Assembly (NCBI GenBank): GCA_010909165.1
Contig: VJWM01000103.1
Span: 992,001 to 1,056,000, forward strand
Reading direction: 5' to 3'
Source: Anthoceros angustus
Lineage: Eukaryota > Streptophyta > Anthocerotopsida > Anthocerotales > Anthocerotaceae
DNA: 64,000 nt
The position numbers were made by a program, and so were the translations under genes. The notes beneath the pieces were generated by a model, which saw nothing but the letters and a program-made list of their open reading frames with translations, had not been told where the DNA came from and searched no databases. How positions within the stretch are numbered: the stretch's first letter is position 1; each line of letters begins with the position of its first letter. Positions 10,961 to 22,880 of the stretch are shown here, piece after piece.

Positions 10961-13900
10961 CAACTTTCCGGTTCCTTGTACCAGTTATGTCCCTCGGGCT
11001 TGAATGCGCGGATTGTTTTCGTCTTTTCGTGGAAAGGTTTAACTTGCCATCGGCATCATCTCTGTTGTAGGAAGTTGACGGTGTGATAATGTCCGAGAGT
11101 AACGGCGACTATGTCGAAACCCGGCAATGTGGTGCTCTAATTTTTTCAATGTTCTGGTTTTGGGGACCGACCATAATGACTATGGGGTGGAGCAGGGCCG
11201 GTCAGACGCTGGTGGCGATGTCGGTGAGCAGGGGCGCACACAGGCGTAAAACGGTGAGTACCTGAAGACGGGGCTCAAAAAACGGCGTCTTCCTCCTCGG
11301 CCCTTCCTTGCCCAGCCTTGTCTTCCTCCTCCTTTGTGGTTTGTGCACGCCGCGCTCATCCCGTCCTCTGGCAGAGAGCCGTCCTCACGCCATGCTCCTC
11401 CACCTCCTTCCGACCTCACGTTGTCCGGTTTTGCCTTTGTTCGCCCCTCCTCCTTACGTCCCATCCATCCAACCTTGCCTTCAACTAACCTTCGCTGTTT
11501 GCAGCCCTTCTGGATGAGGACTCGCAGAGGTGGCTACGAGTCACCACCTCGTATCACAAGGGAGGATGTGGAGGCAGCAAGAGGCGGAGAAGGATGGAAG
11601 TTGCCCATCCAGGACTTGTGTGGAGGCCATTTGGGTCTCCGGTGTGCGGCGTGGGAGGGGAAAGAGCAGTATGGGCTGTGGCCATCTCCTTCCATGCGAG
11701 GGTGGCGGTGGCATCGTAGATTTTCCGGATCTTTGCGGTGAGGTAGGAAAAAGCCAAGGGGGCTGGAAGAGGACTATAGGATAGCGAAGGAGGGGTTCCT
11801 GGAGGCGAAACAAAGGGTGCAGCAACTCCAGCACAGCGTCGCAGAGGAAGGAGGGGTGAAGGAAGAGCACGAGGACTGTCCGGTCCCAGCAATTGTTTAG
11901 AGCTTCCCGTGACCTTGCTGCCGTGAGTCCATGCAACGACTTACGAATGAAGGTTCTTTGCGGAGGAGGCTGTCGCCGGGAGAGGCTGGGTGGAAGTGAA
12001 GGAGGAGGCAGGTGGAGCACTTACCTCTGTTACCTTTTCGCTTGAGAGTTGAGCATGGTTGTCATTGCATGCACTAACGGGCTGTTCATTGTATGGAGCA
12101 GTGATGGGGACACCCTTGGCGGAGAGCACTGGAGATAGGAGGCGTGAAGTGGGTTACCTAGGTTTTTTGCAAGCGATCCAGACTAGAAGCGGGGCGGGAG
12201 GGGAAGAAAGGGAGGAGAGGGGAGGATGCGTAGCTTTCTCGTGGCTTCACCGGGTCGAGTTGGGGACGCAATCACATGATTTTGTGTATGTCAAGTTTTA
12301 GCGTCGATGTGCAAGCCATAGTCTTGTGAAGTGTGAAGCACGGGGTTTGAGTTTGGGGAATGCCGATTCGGAATGTTTTGTCAAATCACCGGACGCTATG
12401 AGCCAACGGTCAATGTCACATGGCATGGACTAGAGGCGGTTATATGTGAACTACACCATATCGGTTTTCCAATACTTTATTAGCGAAATGTATTCATCGG
12501 CATATACTTTGTACCTTGGGGATGTATATTTGAATAATATTATTCCATGTATTTTACATGAATAACACTAAGGCCCACAAGCAGTGAGCCGCTAGTGATG
12601 CATTACATCCAATTGTGTAACATGACGGTCTACACTTTTCCATATGCGGTTTGTAAAGGTAGCTTTGGTCGTCATGTATCCCAAAAAGTGACAGATTGAA
12701 ATAAAGCCTAAATAAATGTTCTAGTCTGCGCCATAAATTTATAAGGATCTCTACTTTTCTCCCGAATGCCTCTTTTGTTTAACCATGAGACATCGAGGTG
12801 TGGAAATATTGCCAATAAATTTCAAGTTTTGATGAAGTGGAATGGGTTTGGGTGTCTTGTGCTTGTATTTTTAGCGTTTCCCACAAACCCTCAAAATCAA
12901 CGTTTCGAGTTTTCTTAAGTGCAAATTTTGATAACATATTTGGCCCGTCTCCGGAAAGTGGAGTGTGTCACTAGCCCTAAGGAGACCTTGTTCTCTGTCC
13001 TTCTGGTTACAAGACCAAAACAACCCACATATTGTTCTTCCAGATAGCCCATTGGTTGACCCTGTGCCCAAATCAAGGTTTGAAGCTACAAGAGAAATAC
13101 GGTTGAGAACATATTTTTACAGGATGCAAGGAGATCTTAGATGCTGCTTATGAGCACAAAGAGTTGGCTTTTGATATTGCTGTTATTGTGGAACAAGCCA
13201 TGCATTAGGTGAGGACGTTGGTAGCTCAACACCTTGAAAAAGGCCAGACAAGAAAGTCGTTGCAACCATTCTCAGAGAACGAAGGACCTAACACATTGAA
13301 GCGATTGAAGTCATTTGACAAGAGGCCGAGGAAAAGCAATAAGAAGACTGTATCTTGGAATCTTAAGTTACGGGGGAGTCAACAAGAGAATTGAGTACAC
13401 ACGAAAGTAGCTGTGAGCATTTTGTAAGGGCAATAGCTGTGACAATTTTGTGTAGACAGTCTCAAGATCTGAAAATTCTGCTTAGCAGAGTACTCGGTGC
13501 TGGTCTTCAAACTTGTGACTTATGCAGCCCAGCATATAGGTAGTTGCTCTTCTTCGTTATGAGCCAAAGCCCTTTGTGTTTCTGAGCACACAGCTCTTCA
13601 TGTTTATGTTCATATGTCTCCCACTTCCCCTCACTCACAACCTTCGCGCCCCAGACTTTGCTCATCTTGTACTCTACCGCAGCGGGTCTAAGACTTTGCT
13701 CATCTTTGCTCATCTTGTACTGCCTGGTCTCGGACTTTGCTCATCTTGTACTCACCGGGTCTCCACCGTATAACTCGCACCTCACAAAACACGCTAACGG
13801 GACATCTCCTCAGAACGGGTCCCCGTTCACGTAAAACCCTTCAAACACGGCATCGCCGCTAACGGCAACATACCTAAGCATATCCTTAAGATCTCCTAAC

Positions 13901-14600
13901 TGGGATCTCTTACTCGTGACTAACCGTGATTATGTAACCCGGCCAGATACTCGACCGTCCCATGGGACTTCTTAGTCCCGCGGCCGGTACATCTTAGGGC
14001 ATGGTCACATGATGTTCATTTGATGTGCATGGAAATAGGGAGGGCATGGGCACCTATGGCCCTGCGGTATGGCGAGTGGCAGGCCTTAATGGCCTTCGGG
14101 TATTGATAGGCATGCATCTCTATATCCTTTTCAGCAACAAAGTACTGTAGAATGAAACATTATCAATACAATACAATTCTGAAACATACAACTTCTAATG
14201 CCCAGCTTCAACTCCTCAGATCTGTGACACGTACTCCAACACCGTGACAGCTCCAACACCGTGACAGCTTACGTGCTGTGACTACAAGCTACTTCCCGCT
14301 CTCAGCTTCGCTTGCAATGAGCCACACGCAGACTGTTACCCGCCTCGGCGTGAGAGACCGGAGGGTACCCATCGGTTGCTGATAATTCACCAGTAACATC
14401 GAATTTATTTCCCAGTAGACAACAGTGAATGTTCAGCGAAACAGGAGAGGAGTTACATCTACACCTGACATGTCCGGTGCGGTGGGCAACAGGATTTCAC
14501 CTCCCACGCTGATTCAGCTGACACTCACGTCAGACATCACCATCAGCCACTGCGCTACAACTCAATGAAAGATGGATTCTAGAGCGCAGTGTCATGCCTT
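10961..14600. other. No convincing gene; low-complexity and AT-rich spacer
   Basis: About 10.96-12.3 kb is GC-rich with short open stretches lacking any recognised motif; about 12.3-13.4 kb is AT-rich. At 13653-13766 a degenerate repeat of about 38 bp with core actttgctcatcttgtact occurs three times. At 14233-14266 a 17-bp piece (ctccaacaccgtgacag) is duplicated. No structural RNA was recognised. Confidence 0.6.
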
Positions 14601-14919
14601 TGCCTGAGGCACACCCTAAGGGTTTCACGGTGCGCTGACACTTAAGCTTTCATACAGTACACCTAAACCGCCGGCGAGTGGTGCGTTCATAAACAGATGG
14701 TGACACCGGACCTGTCCTCCTGCACAAACACACAACCAACAGTCAGGTGAGAAAAAGGATACCATCCCCACAACACCCACACAGATGCACGGGGACAGAC
14801 AATGCACCGTTGCCTATGTGCAACTTTCTGAGAACTAGGTGACCGTCCATACCTTGAAAGAATTCTTCGGTACAAGAATCCGCAGCTATTAAAGAAAAAA
14901 AACAAGCGCCAGTGCCGTC

Positions 14920-17571
14920 TCATGAACTCGAATCCACTGTCCATCTCTCTAGAGGCTTCAGATGCTGCATAATATTCGCAAATGAAGGCCTTTGCTTGGG
15001 ATCACTACGGCACAACCACATTTCAGTGTGAGATCAGGGGCATTTTGACGATCTGCAGTCCTTCTCTGTGTGAAAGATCAGCCGAAAAACGTATCATCCT
15101 CTATATGCAACCGACACTAGGGGTCCATAAACCTGCACTACAAACAACAAAAGAAGTACCTGAGCCAACATGACTCAATAATTGACACAATTTCAGGAGT
15201 TATGTCGCTCGGAATTTGAAGTCGTCTGCCCTGAAAACCAACTGCACCTACAACCTGCATTCACTGTTCACACCAAGCTTAACCCCTCCTTGCACAGCAT
15301 CGTAGAAATGCAGACCACCCCTCAGGTCGGATTCAGGAGCAGCAGAAACTGACCTGTGGAGGACTCAATCCATTCCAAGGCACTTGTACTGTCACTAGCT
15401 CCCACAAAACCACCCCAAAGCTATAATCATCACATTTTTCATTTGATTGTTCATCCCGAAGAACTTCAGGTGGCATCCACTCAGGCTGAATCAGATCGCC
15501 CAACAGTGATGTGAGCAGGAAGTAGGAAGAACCAAGTTTAGGCGCAGTAAGTTGAAAGAACCAAGTCCAGCACAAACAGCCAGGTTCCCACAAAGTAAAC
15601 AGCATCATCAATTCTCACCGTGCCAGCTCCTGATCGGGATGAGAGGAAAGTGCTCCCTTCGAATCGTGACAGACCAAAATCGCAAACCTGAAAATACAAA
15701 GCTATCAGATGCAAAGGGAAAAGCTACTGCCTACCAATGCATAAACCAAACTTCAAGCGTCAAACCAGCAATGGCACCAGATAAGCCTAAGGCCCCATCC
15801 AGGACAACACTTGAATCGAGGTATGTACCTTGAATGTCCAATTTTTGTCTACAAGCAGATTTGGAGTCTTCAGATAGCGATGCGCGAGAACAACATTTGG
15901 ATGGCGCAACCGCTTCAATATGGCAACCTGGACATCCAAAAAGCGAGAAAAGGGTTTATACCAATGAACAAATAGAGTATGCAAGACTGAGCAACACTGC
16001 ACAGGGTAGTAAGACATTGCATCTTGAAGTCCACACCTCCCTCAAAAACTCCTTCAGCCACTCCTCCCCTAAATCTTGCTCATTCAAAATCTTGACAGCT
16101 ACATCCTGTAAAACAAAAGCAGCATTGTTAAACTTCACACCCTGTAGAGGTGAGACTGGAACCAGCTGAAGACTTCAGCATCGCGTACGCCAATAGACAG
16201 CACCATTGAGAAGTAACCACCACTGAATTGAACGCACATGCATGATGGACCCAACACTATTTCCCAAAGACATTAGTAAGACTAAAAAATAAACTACTCA
16301 CCGAACCCTGCCAGTCTGCCCTGAGCACAGTTCCAAATGATCCTGCACATTTTGTGTGCAAAAAGCTATAGATCAGGGACAAACAAAAGAAATGCATTGA
16401 AGATGCACTCACCAACCCCAAACCAGTCGGTAGAGAAAGTACAGCATACAGCACACAATATACTCTGCACACCAAAGTAGCAAACGTAAAAACCTGACCT
16501 TATTGAGCAACAACTCACCGTGTCCAACGCGCTCACCCATCTTCAGATCCTCCCATGATATTTTATATTCCCCATGGAGAGCTTTGCCTTCAACCACTGC
16601 TAATGAGATTTCAGTACCCGTGGTGTTGAAATGCTCATCATTGGTCTTCATTACCTGAATCCTCTCCAGAAAATCCCTTTGAGCATCTTTGAGGTTATCT
16701 TTCTCATGAGTGGATGGGCGCTTGCCCTCATCGACGGAATTTCCTAGTGGAGAACCACTGGGCTCAGGGCCAGGTTCATTTCCGCAAAGGCCATCTACTC
16801 CTTCTCCATGCACTATCCCTACACCTACTTCAAGCCATTGCTGTAGATGCTGGCAACATCAATATCTACCTTGGATTATAACATCCTCAGCACTGGAAAC
16901 AGCTACAGAAGATCGCACTGGCCACAAGCTGCCAGGAGAAAGCCGATAATTTTCAAACTGCTTCATTCTGGCTGCTCGTCGTTTTACACCTGTGCACAGA
17001 AGTTGTAGTTAGACAAAAGGGCAATCTTTAAAGAAGCAACAGGTTTTGCTCAACTCGAGCACATTACTCTATACCTACGGGGCAAAACGCTTGGAGACCC
17101 AAACCCGACCACTCTCCTCAGACCTTTGGCAAACATCATTTACTAATGCAAGCAGAGCCACCCTCCATTAGGTCCCTGGCTTACCTTCTTCAGCAGCTTG
17201 TGAGCTAGAGTCTGAGGACGAGCTGCCACGACAGCCGTTAAATCTGCTCATAGATTTCTCATTTTGAGAGTCTTTGGAATCAGCCACGCATAACGGTGAA
17301 GCAACTGTGTTTGATGAAAAACCAAGCAAGGACGAGTCCAGCTGGCCAGGCCTTGCAATCAGATCAACGTGGAATTCTCTGCACACATCAATCTCAAGAG
17401 TGAGTTCAGTTATCTGTGAGCAACGCTAAAAACACGTGGCACAAACCAGGTCAGGAGCAGCACAGACCTGTCAACCCCACCCAGTATATTGCACGACAGC
17501 CCTTCCTCCAAGCAGCAATATTTCCACCCACAGACTATCCGGCAAGGCAATTTGATCTTATCTGCTAACCT
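14920..17571 (-). pseudogene. EDR1/CTR1-type Raf-like kinase, probable pseudogene
   Basis: Exons, 5' to 3': 17571-17468, 17378-17185, 16989-16519, 16342-16302, 16105-16037, 15927-15829, 15687-15619, 15485-15354, 15254-15160, 15004-14920. All junctions are canonical and in phase. The first two give the end of an EDR1 domain (KIKLPCRIVCGWKYC; REFHVDLIARPG). The kinase domain has GERVGHGSFG, the VAVK lysine, CDFGLSR and PEWMPPEV, and ends RWTVDSSS. It lacks roughly 55 residues: LRHPNVVL runs straight into AHRYLKTPNLLVD, so the hinge and helices D-E are gone and HRD reads HRY. An in-frame TGA lies at 16859-16861. Relatives are MAPKKKs of ethylene and defence signalling. The 5' part of the EDR1 domain is missing. 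Confidence 0.8.
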
Positions 17572-17779
17572 CTGCAGACAGAACACATTCGCTCAGGAAC
17601 AAATATAAGGAAACAATTGTAGCAGTTCACCAAACGGGAAGATACTGAGAAAGCAAGTTTGCATTATTTTGCCTTCCAACCTCAGGGTAAACATCTGCCC
17701 AGGAAACAGGATAGGTGTTCAAAGTTAGAAGAGATTGAAAGGGAGTATATCCTGCACACAGCCTGCTAACATCCGACGC

Positions 17780-18512
17780 TCAGAGAATCGCAAGAACCTG
17801 AGGATGTGATGTGTAGTATTTGAGCACGTTCACTAGGCCAAAGCCTTGCATGAATTCCATAATTTGATCAATCTTGTTCAAGCCGATACTTGCAAGACTC
17901 GGGTGCTTTGAGTAGGCCTTAACAATGTCCTCAGGGTGCGGGAAACGGAAAAAACAGAAACACATCCTGTGGGCTCTACTAACACAGCTTTTTCCTTCAA
18001 CCAGTCTCCATCAACAGCCAATAGGTCCAGAACACGGTCACCATGCTCAACGACTGCATCTAAATTTTTGAGCTTGGCCAACGATATCCGCAAAACGGCG
18101 GATCGCACAGACGACCCTAAATGCGATTGAAGCTTGGCGAGGTTAGCTTCACTCAGCCCCCATTCCCTCAAAACTGCACCCTCGTCTGCACATTGGTAGT
18201 GAGCATGAACTTGGAGTCCACCATGTCGAATCCCAGCGGTTCCGTAATACTTTCCAGCATCTCGTCATCTGAACCCAGCTCAGGAGCGACTAAGCTCTCC
18301 CCCATTGCAGCCAGCTTCCAAGCCCTGCCCGGCTCCCCCACCTCCCGACCAGGGCTCGCCTCCACATCCACCATGGCCGCTGCCGATGAATACCTACCAC
18401 CTCCATGCGAATTCGGCAGCAACGCCAGGACTCGAGGACGGCTCGCAGAAGGCACCGCGTCCTCCTCTGACGCTCTCTCTTGTCCCCCACAAGCCCCCCG
18501 GAACCGCCTCAC
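17780..18512 (-). pseudogene. Possible mTERF-like fragment
   Basis: Reading down from 18512, one frame gives a leader followed by VQTRVQFLREWGLSEANLAK and further leucine-rich helices. Near 17950 the frame changes, and another frame continues with DIVKAYSKHPSLASIGLNK and ends VLKYYTSHPQVLAIL plus stop. The spacing of helix pairs with HP-type turns is like mTERF repeats, which bind organellar nucleic acid. The protein is short for the family (about 230 residues) and is frameshifted. It could also be an unrelated helical protein. Confidence 0.4.
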
Positions 18513-18948
18513 CGCACGCCATCCTTACCCCAGCCCCGCAGATCCGCGCAGTCTCTGGACGAGGCATCGCAGCCCCGCTCCTGCGTTCTTCATCACATAG
18601 TCCCTGCGCCCAACACGCATTCACAGTTCGCTGCGCTCGACAAGCATTTACAGTACCTGACGAGGTTCGCTTCACCCGGACCCGGGACTGACGCTACCAT
18701 CAACTTAGGGTTTGGAGAGAATCCCTCAGGTAAATATGTACATATGTACATCCATAGACGTCGTTCACATATGTACAGAGTAGCAGATCTCACCTACCAT
18801 TCTCAAGCTCATCTTACCTTCCATTCTCAAGCTCGACCGCTCGACCAAGGCTTTTTCGGCAAGCATTAAATGGAGCGGAGTCTGCACCGTCTGCTTGATT
18901 CCACCGGCCCGTGCAATCTTTGATAGCGGGAGGCTGGGAGCAGGCGCC

Positions 18949-20412
18949 ATGTTGCCTCATGGGCTAGAGGCAGTGGTGGTGGCGGGAGATGTGTTAGAGA
19001 TGGCGTGGGAGGCAGTGGAGCGACGACGTCTTAAAAAACCAAGTTGTGCGTTTCAGGAAGCTGCCTCTGTTTCTCAAGAGGGTTTAGAAGTGGAAGGGGC
19101 GCTGGCGCAAGAGCGTGCTGAAAATGAGCGACTGCGCGCTATTGTGGAGTCCTATCAGACTGCTTTGGCGGAAAACCGCAATCCCGAGGCTGGGGACCTT
19201 CCCTTGGAGGGCCAAGGGAATGAGGCCGCAGCTGTAAGATTTCGGTTCAGCCCTTGTTGGTTGAGCTCGTCAGTATGGCGCAATTCCCCTCTTGTTGGTT
19301 GAGCTCGTCAGTATGGCGCTCAGGGGAATTGCGGATTTCAGTTAAAGCCTTGTTGGTTGAGCTCGTTCGGATCGGATGGCGTTTAGGAGGATTGTGGAGG
19401 CTGACTTGGTCGGTTCGTTGGTTTCCAGGTCTGGACTCGATTGCGGAGGAGAGTGGAGTCGCCGGAGTTTCTTGTCACGCTTGAAGCAACGAGGAACGGC
19501 AGCTCTGGTTTGGCCGCGAGTGGTGGACACGGAGGTGGACACGGAGGTATTCTTTAATCTCTGCTGCAGGAATGATAGTCTTGTTATTCGGAGCATCAGG
19601 ATGGACATGGTTTTGAGATAGCCTGGGGCGATGAGTACAGGCTCCAAGCCGAGATCGGAAGGGGGAGACGGGTGGGTCGTTATATCCGACGAGGACGTCA
19701 TCGGTGAACCAAAGTTGGTGGAAGACTGTCTGAATTCCAGCGGGTATAGTGTCGTCACTCCGGATGAAGTTGTTGATGGTATTGCCCACTGTGTTGCCAC
19801 ATACATAACCTCGGTTCCTCAGGCGAAGGTGCGTGAAAGTTTTGTCTTGCAAGATGCCGGGATGTTGTTTGCATTTTTTTCCTTTTCTATGTTCGAATTG
19901 GTGGCAGCTTCCTGTCACTCATGTCCCATGTTTTGCTGCAGAGCATGTCGCCTAAGGACTTGCAGGCCGGTAAGCTCTGACCTAATCGGAGTGCTAAGCT
20001 GTTGTCGTCACGTCGATCATTAGCTTGAGGGCTTTAGGGCTTGATTGGGTCACAGCTGTCACGTCCTCGTTGGTTTTGATGCTTTTTTTTTGTTCTGTGC
20101 TGCTCTCAGCTCTTGCCAAAGCCTTTACCATCCGCCAGAAGAAAGGAAAATTGAAAAGGGTTTGGGATGCTAGTAAAGTTTGCTATAAATTCGTATCTTG
20201 GGGTGCAACTATTGTGGGGTAAGCTTTTGCATTGTTGCTTACCTTGCGCAGCCGTTTGTGCGCTTATCGGATCCGACGATTTCCCCTGGTCTTCCCATCC
20301 AAGAGGCGTTTGCTTGCTCTGCTGCAGAGTTTACCAACATCCGGTGGTCATCAGGGCTGCCGCCGTGGCTGCTTGGACTTCATGCAAGGTGATTGCACGC
20401 GTGGTCAAATAG
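18949..20412 (+). CDS. Conserved plant protein of unknown function, five exons
   Basis: Exons: 18949-19233, about 19641-19828, 19942-19969, 20110-20218, 20328-20412. Exon 1 starts MLPHGLEAVVVAGDVLEMAW and contains a charged coiled-coil-like part (AQERAENERLRAIVESYQTA). Exon 2 reads DGWVVISDEDVIGEP and TPDEVVDGIAHCVATYI. Later exons give QKKGKLKRVWDASKVCYKF, SWGATIVGVYQHPVV and AAVAAWTSCKVIARVVK. I recognise this pattern as a conserved plant family without an assigned role; the name does not come to me, so none is given. The C-terminal hydrophobic segment may touch a membrane. Exons 2-5 join in phase. Exon 1 to 2 does not with the best-looking sites, so a small exon or another donor is missing. 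Confidence 0.7.
19254..19370 (+). repeat. Short tandem repeat in intron 1
   Basis: The piece tgttggttgagctcgtcagt followed by atggcg occurs at about 19256 and 19293, and a shorter version at about 19352. It lies within the first intron of the gene at 18949-20412. Confidence 0.8.
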
Positions 20413-22880
20413 GATCAGCATCGCTAAGGTAGTCATAGTGTGATTTTTTCTTCCAACCCTATGTACAGGAATGTGCCCATTTCGTTGCGTGTAAGACGGT
20501 CTTGGAGTTGAAGACCTAGTGCCATACACTTACTTGAACAGTGTCACACATTTTGTTTTTGAACTTTAATTGCCAAGTTTTCCAGTGCACACGTGCGAAC
20601 TTGCCGCTCCTGATGGTTACATACACCAAGTACGTGTTGGGTCAATGGTAAGCTTCCTTTTGAAACGGCGTCAAGGTCCGCCATGGAGATATGCCACTGT
20701 GACTGTTTGTAAGACTGTGTGCTGCCATCGCAGCGCCGCTGTGATGTGTCACCTTCACGGCTCGTTTTTGCAGTACAATATTGTACTAAAAATTTTGTAC
20801 AGTGCGCTTTGTCTTCTGTATAATGCGCTTTGTCGATTGATCAGTTGTGAGATAATCTGTAGACATACAGTCCCATCATGAAATTATCTCAAGACATATG
20901 GTCCCATCATGAACTATTACCGGAGTGCCAAGGGAGTATCAAAAGGTTTCCCCAAGTGCATTATCTCAAACAAAACCCTAGAGTGGCAGCAAAAAGTTTT
21001 TGAAGCACGCAAACAATTCGAGTGCACGCAATTCAGCGCACTTGAACCACAAGAAGAGAACTTTTCGAGTGCACGCAATTCAGCGCACTTGAACCACAAG
21101 AAGAGAACTTTTGGCTTTGAATACCTGCGGAAGCGTATGTATGATTAAGATTCGTTTGTATTTGATGCCATGTGGATGAAAATATTTATGAATACAATAT
21201 TTTATATCATCATAGAGAGAGAGTGAAAAAAAACTTTTCTCAGGAACTGCAAAGGGTGTGCAACCAGTATACCATAATCCCATGCAAGTGGCTCTATCAA
21301 GATGTATGTGAAAGGCATGTAGCAAAGTGGAGGCCAAGCCACGTGTCTAATTAGGACAAGAGCCAGCATCAAGCCTACATTATTGAGTAACATAAATATG
21401 GTGTACCAAATGCACACCAAGCCTACATTATTGAATAACATAAATATGGTGTACCAAATGCACACCCTTCGTTCGGAGAAAAGTTTTTTTCCAAGAAGTA
21501 GAGAAGAGAAGTAGCTTAGGAAAGTTTTCTGAAGCATGCAAACGATTCAAGTGCACGTTCGATATCATGAGCCGTATCAAAGAACTTTGGGCTTTAAATA
21601 CCATCGGCGGCATATATATGATAAAATACATATCTCTTCAAGGCACTATTCGTAAGGGGCACCTATAAATCCCTAGAATTAATGATTAATTAATTCTTAG
21701 GGTTAGATGTAGTTTTCTAATGGTAGTTACTCAAATAATTAGTTGTTATATTGGTTACTATAACAGCCTATGCTATGTAAAAACTTGCTTTCTTAATCTA
21801 ATCAATGATAGAAGCACCTTGAGCAAGCTATGATTTTCATCATGATATCATCTTGCTTTCAATGTTCATCATTATATCATAGCATCTTGCTCTCATATTA
21901 GAGCATCTTGCTCTTTGAACATATCATTTGCTATTTGCCAAGGCACAGTCTCCCTATGCATAATCTATTTTGAATTATCTAGCTACATGCATGGAGAGGA
22001 TGCTGCTTTTAGCGGCAATCAAATTATCTTAAATTAAATAAATATATTGCAACAAGGAGGAAGCAAGGATGTTAGAATATCAGGCTTATACACGAAAAGT
22101 CAGTCCCGTCAGGGTGTCAGTGATGTGAATATTATTAATGAGAGAAGAAAGGTGGTGAAACACATGCATGCTACGAACTTCTACTTGTGGGGAAATGCTC
22201 AGCTCACAACAATAGGTATGACTCGGAGGATTCACTCTCGTGCATGCGTGGTCATGTCGTACTTGCAAACCCCTCATACACACTTGCCCTATGCATCCTA
22301 AGTGGAATGGAGCTTCGTACAACAATATCATGGGATGATAGTATCATGGGATGATAGAAAGCGGCTCTTCTTGCTTTCACTAGGAGAAGTTGGAACACAC
22401 TAGAAGAATAGCATTCACACGATGATAGAAAGCGGCTCTTCTTGCTTTCACTAGAAGAAGTTGGAATAGACTAGAAGAATAGCATTCACACGGCACAGTA
22501 GAGAAGAAATCATTAGTCATCGACTATAGCTAGAGCAACGTGAGATGATGGTGAATCCTCCTCAATCATCAGACTGGTCATACTCAACAACGAAGCCAAA
22601 GAGGACTATGGTGCACAATACTCATGGTAATAGAAAAGCGCCTAGTAGTAAGGCTCCATTATGTCTCCTTTATATAATTCATTTCGAACCCCTCCTTATA
22701 CTCATAGAGGCACAAGATTCGAGGTGCAGTTTTTAGTGTACCAAGGGGCACTCGCACTTAGGGCTTCTCGTTCCTTATCAACTGCCCTTATATACCCTTG
22801 TCGTTCCTTATCAACTGCCCTTATATATTCTGGAATGCATGCTCCCCTACACTCCCTTTTGACATGCTATTGGGATCCTC
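20413..22880. other. Repeat-rich spacer, no gene seen
   Basis: AT-rich DNA with tandem duplications at 21371-21465 (48 bp x2), 22350-22491 (71 bp x2) and 22768-22827 (33 bp x2). A palindrome gtacaatattgtac lies near 20774. A segment at about 21300-21400 resembles 24930-25030 (shared agcaaagtggaggc and aagcctacattattg). No coding signal was found. Confidence 0.7.

Noticed and set aside
11334-11784. Plus-strand frame of 135 codons
   Set aside because: Pro/Arg/Ser-rich composition follows from GC-rich DNA; no family motif and no neighbours to support a gene.
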